In this document: positions 42,434 through 51,151 of the stretch, in pieces
Position numbering within the stretch: position 1 is the first letter of the stretch
Layout of the letters: each line of letters starts with the position of its first letter
Position numbers and translations under genes: made by a program
The notes under the pieces: generated by a model
Databases searched by the model: none
Told to the model about the DNA's origin: nothing
The model's input: the letters and a program-made list of their open reading frames with translations, nothing else
From: Actinomycetota bacterium
GTDB taxonomy: Bacteria > Actinomycetota > Thermoleophilia > Solirubrobacterales > 70-9
Direction: 5' to 3'
NCBI GenBank assembly: GCA_005885405.1
Contig: VAYN01000012.1
Span: 106,169-170,168, forward strand
Length of the DNA: 64,000 bases

Positions 42434-44742
42434 GCTCGACGTCGCAAAGCTACGGAGCGCGCTTCGCGACCGCTGGTCCCAGCCAGCGGGCGGAGCTCCA
42501 CCTTGCTGAGGGCAAGCGAGACGATTTCGCGGCCTATGACGCGGCCCTCGGAAGGCTTCTTGAGCGGGCGATCCGCGGTGAGGAGGTTTTAGACCTTCAG
42601 CTCGCGAAGCGCCGCACCCAGACCGATGTCGTGACGCTGAGAATCGACGAGGAGGAGCGGACGGTCCTGGCTGCGGTCCTCGCGCCAGAGGCCCAGCAGG
42701 CCCGCGGGGTCTGGTACCTGCCCGAGTCCCACAAAGCGCTCTTAGGCCTAGTCGAGTACGGACACTGGGCAGACGTCCAACCGCGGTTCTCGATCTCGGC
42801 CGCCGACGCGCAGCGCGCCTCCCTCGCCTTGGACACGGTTGACGCGATCGTCATCTGGGCCGTGCTCGAACCGGTCCTCGAGGCGCTTTACTTGCCGATC
42901 AAGCTGCGCTCGGGCTACTGGCTCGGCGATCGCCGCCCTGATCAGATGGAGAAGGACTGGGCGGCGGTGCAGCACACCTACTCGCTGCTCGGAGTGGCCC
43001 AAGGACCGCTGGAGCTGTTTGTGGACGGGCGTCGCTGGGCCGGACTCCAGATCGAGGAGGTAGTTGATGCCCGCCGACAGCTCATGGACGCATGGCGAAA
43101 TGCTCCGGAGGATGTCGGGGCACGGGCGATTGCGCTTCTAGTCGATCCTCTGGTCGAGCGCTATTACAAGAAAGCGAAGAACGGCCAAGCTGAGCGGACC
43201 AAGGTTCTCAACAAAGGCCTGGAGCGCTCATTGACGGCCGTATACGGAGGAGATTGGCTGGCTTTCCTCGATTACCTTGGGGAGCAGGCCCACCCCGCCG
43301 AGAAGATTTCGACTTCCGTCGAGTCGACCACGCTTGTCGTCTCCGGGGACCAGGAGCGACGCGAAAAGGCCGCGGCAGCCACCGGGGTTCCCGTCGAGGA
43401 GATCGACGCGATCCTTTCTGCCTACTGGGGCGACGCCGAGGGTTCTCCGGTCGAACAGCGTGCCGATGTGATGCGGCGCTGGTGGCGAGAGTTCGACGAG
43501 GTGCATGCCGCTCAGTCGCAAGAAGATCCTTCGCGATGGGGGTTGATTGGTGATCGGTTCGAGGACGCGATGCAGAGCGTCGAGGACGGCCGGTTCACGC
43601 CCCAGGCGTATCGGCAGTTGTCGGCGCCTCTCAACGAACAGATCGAGCAGTTGTGGGGCACCGCCGTTCTCCCACGCTGGCCGGAGGTCTTGGTCAGTGA
43701 GCCGTTCCCACACGCCGCATTCGCTGAAGCCTTCGGGCCTGGGGCATCTCTATGGCATGAGATCGCACTGACCTGTTGGTTCATCTGCGAGGGCCCCTAC
43801 AGCCGGACCAGCGTAGGCGGAATGCCTAACTACTACGAAGAGCAGATCAAGGCGTTGGAGGAGCTGGGGTGCCCGATCGACTTCGACATGTTCGGCGAGT
43901 TGCGGGATGCCGAGGCAAAGTTGACCGACCGGCCTCCAGATCCCGGCGACACTCACGAGACCGATTTGGGCGACGGCTTGACGATTTCGGTGACGATGAC
44001 CGTAGGGCCGGGAAAAAAAGATGGCTTCGAGCGGCTTCGGAATGTGGTGACGCGATATCGCCGAGCCTGGGCCGAGCGCCATCTGGAGAGCTATCTCCAG
44101 GCCCGATGGGGACAGGACCTGCGCGGCACCGGCGATAGTTATCACCGTCACGTCGCCGACAAGGGCCGTCCACCGACGAGGAAGCAGTTCGCGAAGCTCG
44201 CGGCCCATGGAGCAAACCTCTGGTTCGGCGGAGATCTCGCTGCTCTTTCGAGCGCCCTCAGAATTCCTGCTCCGGATCCGCAAGAGCGTCGCCGGCTACT
44301 GCCGCACGATCGGGCAGCCTTTGTTGAGGAGGTCAGGAAGACGCTCGGGGGACAACGCTGGGCTCAGTCCGCCAATGACCTGGATCGCAAAGAGCGGGAG
44401 CGACTGATGCGTCTGTCGGACCTCGCCGAGCGATCACCGGGCGTCGTTCAGATGTGGGAGGCAATGGGTGAGCCTCCTCCGCTCAAAGGGAACGGCTGGG
44501 CTCGCTATCGCCTCGAAGCAGCGTTCGGTTCCGATCTGGAAGCTGGCTGGGCAACCTACATCCAGGCGATCGGCACCGTGCTCGATGGCTCCCGGCCCAC
44601 CTCATCGCCATCTGTTGATCCCGAGCATGCCCAACCGCCAAATATTGCTGCCAACGGCATCACGAACCCGACCATCGAGACGGACGAAAAGAGCGCGCAA
44701 GAGGGCGGTGTCCGTGGATTTCTCAACCGCCTTCGTCGCTGA
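42430..44742 (+). CDS. large protein of unknown function, third gene of helicase operon
   Basis: A 770-residue protein starting within the helicase stop codon (ATGA overlap). The N-terminal 180 residues appear alpha/beta (LQLAKRRTQTDVVTLRID, then WYLPESHKALLGLVEYG). The middle is helical with Trp-rich segments such as RRWWREFDEVH. The C-terminal 150 residues are helical and basic, after KGRPPTRKQFAKLAAHGANLW, which could contact nucleic acid. The last residues end in GFLNRLRR. I recognise no domain. Strict coupling to a nuclease-helicase indicates a dedicated partner. Confidence 0.7.
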   Translation: MSSTSQSYGARFATAGPSQRAELHLAEGKRDDFAAYDAALGRLLERAIRGEEVLDLQLAKRRTQTDVVTLRIDEEERTVLAAVLAPEAQQARGVWYLPESHKALLGLVEYGHWADVQPRFSISAADAQRASLALDTVDAIVIWAVLEPVLEALYLPIKLRSGYWLGDRRPDQMEKDWAAVQHTYSLLGVAQGPLELFVDGRRWAGLQIEEVVDARRQLMDAWRNAPEDVGARAIALLVDPLVERYYKKAKNGQAERTKVLNKGLERSLTAVYGGDWLAFLDYLGEQAHPAEKISTSVESTTLVVSGDQERREKAAAATGVPVEEIDAILSAYWGDAEGSPVEQRADVMRRWWREFDEVHAAQSQEDPSRWGLIGDRFEDAMQSVEDGRFTPQAYRQLSAPLNEQIEQLWGTAVLPRWPEVLVSEPFPHAAFAEAFGPGASLWHEIALTCWFICEGPYSRTSVGGMPNYYEEQIKALEELGCPIDFDMFGELRDAEAKLTDRPPDPGDTHETDLGDGLTISVTMTVGPGKKDGFERLRNVVTRYRRAWAERHLESYLQARWGQDLRGTGDSYHRHVADKGRPPTRKQFAKLAAHGANLWFGGDLAALSSALRIPAPDPQERRRLLPHDRAAFVEEVRKTLGGQRWAQSANDLDRKERERLMRLSDLAERSPGVVQMWEAMGEPPPLKGNGWARYRLEAAFGSDLEAGWATYIQAIGTVLDGSRPTSSPSVDPEHAQPPNIAANGITNPTIETDEKSAQEGGVRGFLNRLRR

Positions 44743-45018
44743 TCAATCTCGCTGTCTTCAACCCAGATGGAACGAAGTTGGCGATGGTCTGAATGATTCG
44801 CTGTCCCGTCAGCGAATGCCGCGGCGCGATGCCGGGCATCGCGTTATATATGGGAAGTGCGAGCCGCGTCGGAGTTGCCAGCTCGATGTCCTCGCGAGTC
44901 ATCCGCCTGCCTTTTTTGTGCCGCCGGCAACAAAACGGCAACGGCGCTCGGGTGATAGCGGCAGGCTGTTCTTGACGAGTGGAGGCTCTGACCGACCCGG
45001 GCATCTTGCTGACGGGTG

Positions 45019-45927
45019 TCAGACACTGCGCCGCAGGAAGTCGATCTGGTCACCGACGATCCTGTCGAACAGGGGTTCGACGTAGGGGTCGAAATGGCCG
45101 CACTCGTAGCTGAGCACCTCCCCTTTGGGGATGCGTCGAGCGGCCTTCAGCGCGACCTTATAAGGAGTGACGACATCGTCTTTGGCGAGTTGGACCAGCG
45201 TCGGGCACGTGATCTTGCCTGCGACCCGGCCGGGTGAATAGAAGGGCACTCGCAGCGCAATCCGGGCGGCGACGTCGTTCTGAGGCAGAAGCTCCTCGTA
45301 CCGGTCTCCCGCCAGACGCTTCATCATCGCCGTGGCGTCGGGCGTGGTCATCATCGCCAGGGTTCCGGGCTCTCCTGCCGCCGGGAGGCGGAGCGGCTCT
45401 CGCCCGAATGCCGCCCCCAGTTGATCGCGGAGCCCGGCGAGACCCAGGCGCATCATCGTCAGCGGGGAGCCGGCAAAGGCCGACGCAGGTCCACTGATAT
45501 GGGGAACCTGGGCGACGATGGCGGCCAGTCCGTGATCTTCGGCGGCGATGCTCAGCACGTGCCCGGCCCCGAACGACGAACCCCACGCGGCCACATGGCT
45601 CGTGTCGACACCGTCAAGTTCCCGGGCGAAAGCAAGTGCCGCCCGCCAGTCGTCCTGCTGGCCGCCGATGTCGAGCACCCGACGTGGCTCGCCGGCACTG
45701 TCACCCCAGCCCCGGTAGTCGAATACCAGGACGGCGAAGCCGGCTTCGGCGAAGCGCTCGGCGTAAGCGGCAAGACGCAAGGCGCGCATCGCGGCGAAGC
45801 CGTGGGCCATCACGATGATCGGCGGCCGCTCGACGCCGCCCGGTCGGTAGAGCCAGGTGGCGCACGCCGTTCCGCCGGATTCGAAGGTCGTGTCTTCTCG
45901 GGTGTAGGTGCTCGTTTCGATGATCAG
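45019..45927 (-). CDS. alpha/beta hydrolase
   Basis: About 300 residues of a typical alpha/beta hydrolase: MAHGFAAMR (oxyanion loop), VFDYRGWGDSAG, nucleophile elbow AAWGSSFGAGH (GxSxG), acid LAKDDVVTP and catalytic His in ECGHFDPY. It likely acts on esters, in the dienelactone-hydrolase/acetyl-esterase group. The start is a problem: from the region before IIETSTYTRED no ATG, GTG or TTG is in frame. A CTG at 45927 with an AGGAG directly before it is the best local candidate, but the real 5' end may be lost or use a rare codon. It follows the truncated oxidoreductase on the same strand with a 37-base gap. Confidence 0.7.
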   Translation of the reverse strand: MIIETSTYTREDTTFESGGTACATWLYRPGGVERPPIIVMAHGFAAMRALRLAAYAERFAEAGFAVLVFDYRGWGDSAGEPRRVLDIGGQQDDWRAALAFARELDGVDTSHVAAWGSSFGAGHVLSIAAEDHGLAAIVAQVPHISGPASAFAGSPLTMMRLGLAGLRDQLGAAFGREPLRLPAAGEPGTLAMMTTPDATAMMKRLAGDRYEELLPQNDVAARIALRVPFYSPGRVAGKITCPTLVQLAKDDVVTPYKVALKAARRIPKGEVLSYECGHFDPYVEPLFDRIVGDQIDFLRRSV

Positions 45928-45964
45928 CTCCTGACTGTCGGGTGCGTATTTCCGGTTCTCCGGG

Positions 45965-46180
45965 TCAACGGCGGCGAAGCTCGCGGAGCGCAGAATTCGC
46001 CGCGTTGAACCCGCACATCCCGTGGGCCCCGGCGCCGGGTGGGGTGGAGGCGGAGCAGAGGTAGACGCCGGGGATTCCGAGGGCGTAGGGGTCGCGGGCC
46101 GGACGCGGGCGGAAGAGTAGCTGGCGGAGGTCGTTGGCCCCGCCGACGACGTCGCCGCGGAGGTGAGAATCGCGCCCGAG
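45965..46180 (-). pseudogene. truncated FAD-dependent oxidoreductase (phytoene-desaturase-like) C-terminus
   Basis: About 70 residues match the conserved C-terminal end of phytoene-dehydrogenase-like FAD oxidoreductases: RGDVVGGANDL, FRPRPARDPYALGIPGVYL and TPPGAGAHGMCGFNAA, ending LRELRRR. Nothing upstream in this frame continues the family; instead the sequence runs into the excisionase-like gene on the opposite strand. The gene has lost about its first 85 percent, evidently at the point where the integrase module begins. It is a useful scar of recombination. Confidence 0.7.
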
Positions 46181-46546
46181 TCGATCGAGATCCTTGCTCG
46201 GCGTGTCGTCGAGCTGGTCGGCGGCAACGGCGCTGCCCACGATCGCCGTGAGCGGATCACCGCCGAGGAGGTATCCAGGTGGTGGGGCGTCAGCCGGCGC
46301 TGGGTCTACGACCACGCCGAGGAGCTGGGCGCCCGGCGTCTCGGATCGGGCCGGCGCCCCCGCCTTCGCTTCGATCCCGAGGAGGTTGCCGAACGCCTTG
46401 GGCCGCCCGCCGACCACGGTCGCGGTGGCCCATATATGCGGGGATCGCGAGCGATCGCCGGGGACTACAAATCCCGCTCGCTTTGTGCGCCGAGCAGAGC
46501 TACTGTCGCTCAGCGAAATAAACGAAGGCCGGGGCGGGCGCTATGA
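46163..46546 (+). CDS. excisionase-like helix-turn-helix protein
   Basis: A 127-residue protein from GTG 46163. The helix VRIAPESIEILARRVVELV is followed by a MerR-like winged helix: ITAEEVSRWWGVSRRWVYDH, then GARRLGSGRRPRLRFDPEEV. That order is standard for HTH_17 excisionase-type proteins of actinobacterial elements. It lies about 100 bases upstream of the tyrosine recombinase, the classic xis-int arrangement. It probably bends DNA at the arm sites during excision and may repress the integrase. The last 45 residues are basic and low in structure and could be non-native extension. Confidence 0.75.
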   Translation: MRIAPESIEILARRVVELVGGNGAAHDRRERITAEEVSRWWGVSRRWVYDHAEELGARRLGSGRRPRLRFDPEEVAERLGPPADHGRGGPYMRGSRAIAGDYKSRSLCAPSRATVAQRNKRRPGRAL

Positions 46547-46651
46547 ACGCCCCCCCGACCAGGCGCCGGTTATGGCGGCGCAACATCAAGGCTAGAACCC
46601 TGGCCTATTTGTTGCCAGCCCCCCTCCGGCACCGGAACGGAGGAGGCCGGT

Positions 46652-48310
46652 ATGGCGGCTAAGGCAAAAGGCGAAGTGATCGAAACCCCGCTAAAGGGCG
46701 GAGCCAGTTTCGCGCTGAGGCTCTCGGCATACGGCGAACGGCCCTATGTCACCCTCGGGTTCGATCACGAAGGCTGGACCCCGGAGGCGGCGGAGGAGAA
46801 GCTGAAGGATGTACTGGCGGAAGTTCGGCTCGGTATGTGGGTGCCGCCGAAGAAGAAGCGGCGTCGGCAGGCCGAGGTAGATGCGCCGGGTGGACCTGAC
46901 GAGTTCCCCTATTTCGGACCGTTCGCCATCGACCTGATCGAGGCGCGGGAAGGACAAGTCAGCGAGAACACCACCGCTCACGAGAAATGGTCTCTCAGTC
47001 ACCTGCTGCCGTTCTTCGGGGATTGGCCACTCCCCGATATCGACGCCGAAGCGATAGACGACTACCGCGCTTTCAAGGTCAAGGAGTCGGCCGCCCGGGC
47101 GCGCGCCATCGAGCGCGGCCAGCCCCAGCGGAACGAGCACAATCAAGTCCTCAAACCGCTGTCGGCGCGGTCGATCAACAAGACGATTGACGCCCTTCAA
47201 TTCATTCTGGCCGTTGCCCTAGAGCGAAAGCGCGTAACCGGCGTCACCGAGAACGCCGCGGTTGGGAAAAAACGGCGCCTGAAGCCCCCGCCGAAACGGC
47301 CGGTGCACCTCGACTCGGCGGGACAGATCGAGGCGCTGCTGGAGGCGGCTGCTGAGATGGACCGCGACCCTCGCTGGCGCGGGACCCAGAGGCAGGCGGT
47401 CCTCGCGACCCTGATCTTCGCTGGCCCCCGCGCCCATGAGTTGTGCAACTTGCTCTGGCGCGACGTTGATCTCGCCAGCAGCATCATCTTCGTTGGCCGC
47501 TCGAAGACGCAGGCGGGGCTCCGCGAGATCAGGATGCTGCCGATCCTGCGGGACATATTGGCCGCCCACAAAGCGGCCACCTATCAAGGCAACCCTGACG
47601 ATCACGTCTTCCTCAATATCGCGGGCGGGGTCTTGAACAAGGACACCCTCCGCACCGGGATTCTGGAGTCAGCGTTTGAGCAGGGCGACGAGTTGCTCAG
47701 GTCCCGCGGGCAGGTTCCCCTTCCTGTCGGCCTCACGGCGCACAAGCTGCGACACACCTTCGCCTCGGTGCTGGTCGCGATTGGGGAGGACCCGGTCTCG
47801 GTGATGCGGCAACTCGGCCACAAGGATGCGGCCTTCACGCTGGAGGTCTACACGCATCTAATGAACCGGAACCCCGAAGAGCGGAACCGGCTAAAAGCCT
47901 TGGTCCGGGGAGAGCGGGTTGCCGCGCAGCTCGCGCCCATGCCAGCGCAGCTCGATTCGACCGACTACGAGCTGCCGATCCTGCGGGCGCTGGTCAACAA
48001 CGGCGGCGGTGGATCAGCCCGCGAGATCATCGCGGCGGTGGGCCGCAGAATGGCCCCGTTGCACACGGCGCGCGATACGGAGGCGCTTCCCAGCGGGGCG
48101 CCCCGCTGGGAAGCCCGCACCCGTAAGGCCCGAGCGCGACTCGTGGAGCGGGGTTGGGTCAAATCGAAATCGCCCCGCGGCCAGTGGGAGGTCACGAAGA
48201 TCGGCCGCGCCAAACTACGGCGCGACGATCAGAAGGAGAACCGGGGGCGCCGGCTCCGCCCGATTACCTCGGCGGCGAATGCCGAGCCGGAGATGGCGGT
48301 GGCGGCATGA
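46652..48310 (+). CDS. tyrosine recombinase (integrase) with C-terminal Mrr_N-like winged helix
   Basis: A 552-residue site-specific recombinase. Residues 80-200 form the SAM-like core-binding domain. The catalytic domain shows GPRAHEL (Arg260), HKLRHTFAS (His364, Arg367), QLGHKD (His390) and VYTH (Tyr400 nucleophile), so all key residues are present. Unusually, the protein continues after the catalytic domain: residues about 437-526 (YELPILRALVNNGGG to QWEVTKIGRAKL) resemble the winged-helix Mrr_N domain, and the same module recurs in two small proteins encoded just downstream. It would recombine at the tRNA-Ala(CGC) anticodon-loop att core. Its stop overlaps the next start as ATGA. Confidence 0.92.
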   Translation: MAAKAKGEVIETPLKGGASFALRLSAYGERPYVTLGFDHEGWTPEAAEEKLKDVLAEVRLGMWVPPKKKRRRQAEVDAPGGPDEFPYFGPFAIDLIEAREGQVSENTTAHEKWSLSHLLPFFGDWPLPDIDAEAIDDYRAFKVKESAARARAIERGQPQRNEHNQVLKPLSARSINKTIDALQFILAVALERKRVTGVTENAAVGKKRRLKPPPKRPVHLDSAGQIEALLEAAAEMDRDPRWRGTQRQAVLATLIFAGPRAHELCNLLWRDVDLASSIIFVGRSKTQAGLREIRMLPILRDILAAHKAATYQGNPDDHVFLNIAGGVLNKDTLRTGILESAFEQGDELLRSRGQVPLPVGLTAHKLRHTFASVLVAIGEDPVSVMRQLGHKDAAFTLEVYTHLMNRNPEERNRLKALVRGERVAAQLAPMPAQLDSTDYELPILRALVNNGGGGSAREIIAAVGRRMAPLHTARDTEALPSGAPRWEARTRKARARLVERGWVKSKSPRGQWEVTKIGRAKLRRDDQKENRGRRLRPITSAANAEPEMAVAA

Positions 48311-48801
48311 CGGCGCAATGGATAGAGGTGGACGGCGACGTAATCGACGCGATCAAAGCCGCGGCCGAGCCCTTCGTGGACAACCCGAATCGCGTTCTTC
48401 GGCGCCTGTTGGGGCTGCCAGCTATCGACCACGATAGAACTGCATCGTTGCCGTCGAGCATCCCGCGGGCTCCGAGAGGATCGCTGTGCCCGCTGGCCGA
48501 GTTCGACGTGCCGATTCTGAGCGCTATATCCGAGGCTGGTGGTTCGGCCCCGCGGGGGGCGGTGCAGGACTCGGTCTCGAGGGCGCTGAAAGATCGGCTG
48601 TCGGATCTCGATATGAAGCCGTTGGCGAGCGGCAGGATTCGCTGGATGGCCCGGGTCGACCAAGCCCGGAACCTGCTGGTCAAGCGCGGACTTCTCGAAT
48701 CAGCCACTCCGGGGCTTTGGACGCTAACCGAGGCGGGCGCCGAGTACCTGGACCGCCGGCTCAAATCGAGGGCCGCTGCCGAGCGGAGCGAAGTCGCATG
48801 A
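48307..48801 (+). CDS. small regulator: SeqA-N-like segment plus Mrr_N-like winged helix
   Basis: A 164-residue protein starting in the integrase stop codon. It begins WIEVDGDVIDAIKAAAEPF and NRVLRRLLGL, a short strand plus two helices resembling ribbon-helix-helix or SeqA-N oligomerisation segments. Residues about 65-150 are an Mrr_N-like winged helix (FDVPILSAISEAGGSAP to LWTLTEAG) similar to the C-terminus of the integrase. It probably binds element DNA. It is paralogous to the 49097 gene, and the run of ATGA overlaps shows co-expression with the integrase. Confidence 0.75.
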   Translation: MTAQWIEVDGDVIDAIKAAAEPFVDNPNRVLRRLLGLPAIDHDRTASLPSSIPRAPRGSLCPLAEFDVPILSAISEAGGSAPRGAVQDSVSRALKDRLSDLDMKPLASGRIRWMARVDQARNLLVKRGLLESATPGLWTLTEAGAEYLDRRLKSRAAAERSEVA

Positions 48802-49100
48802 CCGCTGACCATCGACAGCTTGCGTCCGGCGAAACGATCCCGGTCGATCTACTCCGTGATTTTCTCGGCTTCGTCTTCCAGCACGATGCCCTCCGCGACG
48901 TGCTGACCGCCGAGGTGGCCGATGCGATCGAAGGGCCGCATTCCGTTGACGCCCTGCGTTTTCGAGCGTTGGGTTCTCAGCTGCCAAGGCTGGTCACCGA
49001 GGTACTTGATGCCGCTGACCCTTTGGATTGGCTGGCGGTGGCAAAAGGCTTCATTGAGAACGCTCGGGGGGAAACGCCGAACGGTGGTGATCGTCCATGA
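48798..49100 (+). CDS. small acidic helical protein of the integrase operon
   Basis: A 100-residue protein, start and stop both in ATGA overlaps with its neighbours. IPVDLLRDFLGFVFQHDAL and LPRLVTEVLDAADPLDW are amphipathic helices. The same pattern recurs in the C-terminal half of the 49986 protein (IDVTLIRSFLRSAL, LPGYINEILNTATEADW), so the two share a duplicated domain of about 75 residues. Function unknown. Confidence 0.65.
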   Translation: MTADHRQLASGETIPVDLLRDFLGFVFQHDALRDVLTAEVADAIEGPHSVDALRFRALGSQLPRLVTEVLDAADPLDWLAVAKGFIENARGETPNGGDRP

Positions 49101-49609
49101 AGACGCATTGGATCGAGGTGGACGATGAGGTAATCGGCGTGATCCGCCGCGCGGCTGAGGCGTTCACCGATTCTCCCAATGACGCTCTCCGCAAAATGTT
49201 CGAGCTTGGTCCGGCGGCGTTATCCACCTGTGCTGAGCGCCCGATCTCCCGGCGTCCGCGCCCCGGCTGGAGGAAGAGCCGGGCAGCGGACGGGGAGTTG
49301 GTTCCGCAGTCCGAGTACGAGCTGCCGGTCCTCCGCGCCCTATCGCAGCTAGGCGGCGCGGCGCCAGCCTGGCAGGTTGTAGAAGCCGTTAAGCCCATGC
49401 TGGCCGACCGGCTCGGGGCGGCGGATTTCGGCCGGATGGCTAACGGCGAGGAGCGCTGGGAAAATCGCGCCCGCTTCGCTCGGCTGAGGGCGGTTGAACG
49501 TGGATTCCTGCGATCCGATTCTCGCCGCGGCATTTGGGAGCTGACCGATGAGGGCATCGCGCGTCTAGGCGAGCTTGAGGCCGATCAGCAGAAGGCGAGG
49601 CCAGAATGA
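49097..49609 (+). CDS. paralogue of the SeqA-N/Mrr_N-like small regulator
   Basis: A 170-residue protein, coupled to both neighbours by ATGA overlaps. It starts MKTHWIEVDDEVIGVIRRAA, nearly parallel to the 48307 protein, and ends with an Mrr_N-like winged helix (YELPVLRALSQLGGAAPAW to IWELTDEGIARL). The linker between the two parts is longer and basic (RRPRPGWRKS). Two such paralogues plus the integrase tail make three copies of this winged-helix module within 3 kb. Confidence 0.75.
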   Translation: MKTHWIEVDDEVIGVIRRAAEAFTDSPNDALRKMFELGPAALSTCAERPISRRPRPGWRKSRAADGELVPQSEYELPVLRALSQLGGAAPAWQVVEAVKPMLADRLGAADFGRMANGEERWENRARFARLRAVERGFLRSDSRRGIWELTDEGIARLGELEADQQKARPE

Positions 49610-49932
49610 GCGCGACCGCCGTCGGCCTCGCAATTCTCGGCCTACTTGGCTTGTGGGTCTTCGGCGGGTTCGCGCTCCGTCTCGCCGGGGTCCTGGTCTT
49701 CATCAGCGGGGCGGTGTCGACCGCGAGCGGCCACGCGGGCGGCATCATCGCCGCCGCCCTCGGAGTCGTCACTTGGCTGGCTGGTCATTGGCACTACGCC
49801 CTCCGGCATCAGGAATACAAGAGCCCGCTCGCCCGGCACCTGTTTTCGCGGTGGCCGCTTGCCTGGCTGGACCCGACCCGAGATTGGTCGGTGCCGGTCG
49901 AGCGCGGCGACGGGAGGCGGTGGTCGCGGTGA
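49606..49932 (+). CDS. small membrane protein
   Basis: A 108-residue protein whose ATG overlaps the upstream stop. The first 65 residues contain two or three hydrophobic segments (VGLAILGLLGLWVFGGFAL, LAGVLVFISGAV, GIIAAALGVVTWLAG), and the rest is a basic, Trp-containing tail. Small membrane proteins in integrase operons can be holin-like, exclusion or anchoring factors; no specific family is recognised. Confidence 0.6.
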   Translation: MSATAVGLAILGLLGLWVFGGFALRLAGVLVFISGAVSTASGHAGGIIAAALGVVTWLAGHWHYALRHQEYKSPLARHLFSRWPLAWLDPTRDWSVPVERGDGRRWSR

Positions 49933-49985
49933 CGGGCGCCGGTTCCCCCAACGCTTTCAGTCAAGGCAACCCGAAGGAGGCGGCC

Positions 49986-50579
49986 ATGCTCGCTGCAACC
50001 GATCCCGCCACGATGAAGCTAGACGAGAAGATCGCGCCGATTGATCTCTCAACCGAAACCGCGGTCGCGGAATGGTTCCGCGCGCTGCTGGCGCGGGGGG
50101 TCAACTTCCACCCCAAGGAGAGTTTCGCCGAGCTGGTCAACGGCGAGACCGGGCGCCCGCTATTCGGCGCTGAGGATGCTGAGCGCCTCGATGCCCTGAT
50201 GGGGATCGCTTACGAGGTCTGTGATCCGTGCGCCCTGGCGGTGCGGCTGGTTCGGGGAACGGATACCGATCCGGCGAGGCCATGTGGCGACGACTCGCCG
50301 CCCGCGATGAGGGAATCCGAGCAGGGCAGCAAGATCGATGTCACCTTGATTAGGTCATTTCTGCGTTCCGCGCTCGGCGACGACGCCGTTATCGACAAGG
50401 TGAACAACCTGATCTTTGACGCCGTCGCCGGGGGCGGGTATCACCGAACCGTCGTCGCTGAGTCACTGCCCGGCTACATCAACGAGATCCTCAACACCGC
50501 AACCGAGGCTGATTGGCAGGCGGTTGCCGACGATCTCCTCGCTGAGGGGCACGAACTACTTAGTGAGGGCGGTGGTTGA
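49986..50579 (+). CDS. hypothetical protein with duplicated helical domain
   Basis: A 197-residue protein. ATG 49986 is chosen because AAGGAGGC lies 6 bases upstream; a GTG at 49929 would overlap the previous gene. The first half includes TAVAEWFRALLARGV and a short variable region. The second half (from residue about 110) repeats the helical pattern of the 100-residue protein at 48798. Its stop overlaps the next start (TGATG). Confidence 0.65.
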   Translation: MLAATDPATMKLDEKIAPIDLSTETAVAEWFRALLARGVNFHPKESFAELVNGETGRPLFGAEDAERLDALMGIAYEVCDPCALAVRLVRGTDTDPARPCGDDSPPAMRESEQGSKIDVTLIRSFLRSALGDDAVIDKVNNLIFDAVAGGGYHRTVVAESLPGYINEILNTATEADWQAVADDLLAEGHELLSEGGG

Positions 50580-50986
50580 TGGAGCGGTGCCAAATGCGCC
50601 CAATCGTCCTCTACGTTCCGACCGGCGGTCGGGCGACCCCGCGGATTCCTCGCGGGGCGGCAATCGTTGCTCAACCGCAGTGCGGGGCATCCGAGGTCGA
50701 GATCTATTTCGAGGGCGTGGGATCGGGGAGGCAACGGCATTTGTGGACGCTGGCTGATCGGGCGCTGTCCGCAAGCGGCCGTCTGCTGGAGCGTGCGGCG
50801 TTCACCGGCTGTCTCCTCGTTCCCCCTGCGGGATTGACCGTCGTCGGGACCGTTAACTTTCCGGCCGGCACGATCGCGCTCACCGGACCCCACTCAGCGC
50901 GGGCCGTTGCAGGCTGGCTCGGCACCGGCCAGCTCGACCCGGCGGAGCTGCGCGAATCGGGAGCATCGTCGCCCGGACCCACATAA
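50579..50986 (+). CDS. hypothetical protein, last gene of integrase operon
   Basis: A 135-residue protein beginning MERCQMRPIVLYVPTGG. It looks beta-rich (GRQRHLWTLADRAL, TVVGTVNFPAGTIAL), compatible with a small barrel. No family is recognised. The 165 bases after it, up to the convergent regulator operon, hold no gene I can support. Confidence 0.55.
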   Translation: MERCQMRPIVLYVPTGGRATPRIPRGAAIVAQPQCGASEVEIYFEGVGSGRQRHLWTLADRALSASGRLLERAAFTGCLLVPPAGLTVVGTVNFPAGTIALTGPHSARAVAGWLGTGQLDPAELRESGASSPGPT

Positions 50987-51151
50987 CGCGCCCCCGCCGC
51001 AAGGACCTGTGCAGCACCGCCCTCCGATCACACACCGCCCCGGTGCGTCGTCCGTCCGGGCCACCGCCGCGATACCAGCCGCCCAGCTGAGCGCCCCGCG
51101 TGGCGAGTAGGACCGAGCCGATCTACGGCCGGCTATCGGGTCCCATCGGCA

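Noticed and set aside
44723..44902. Minus-strand frame of about 60 codons convergent with the helicase operon
   Set aside because: Overlaps the 3' end of the 770-residue gene and has no recognisable domain or ribosome-binding site; too weak to annotate.
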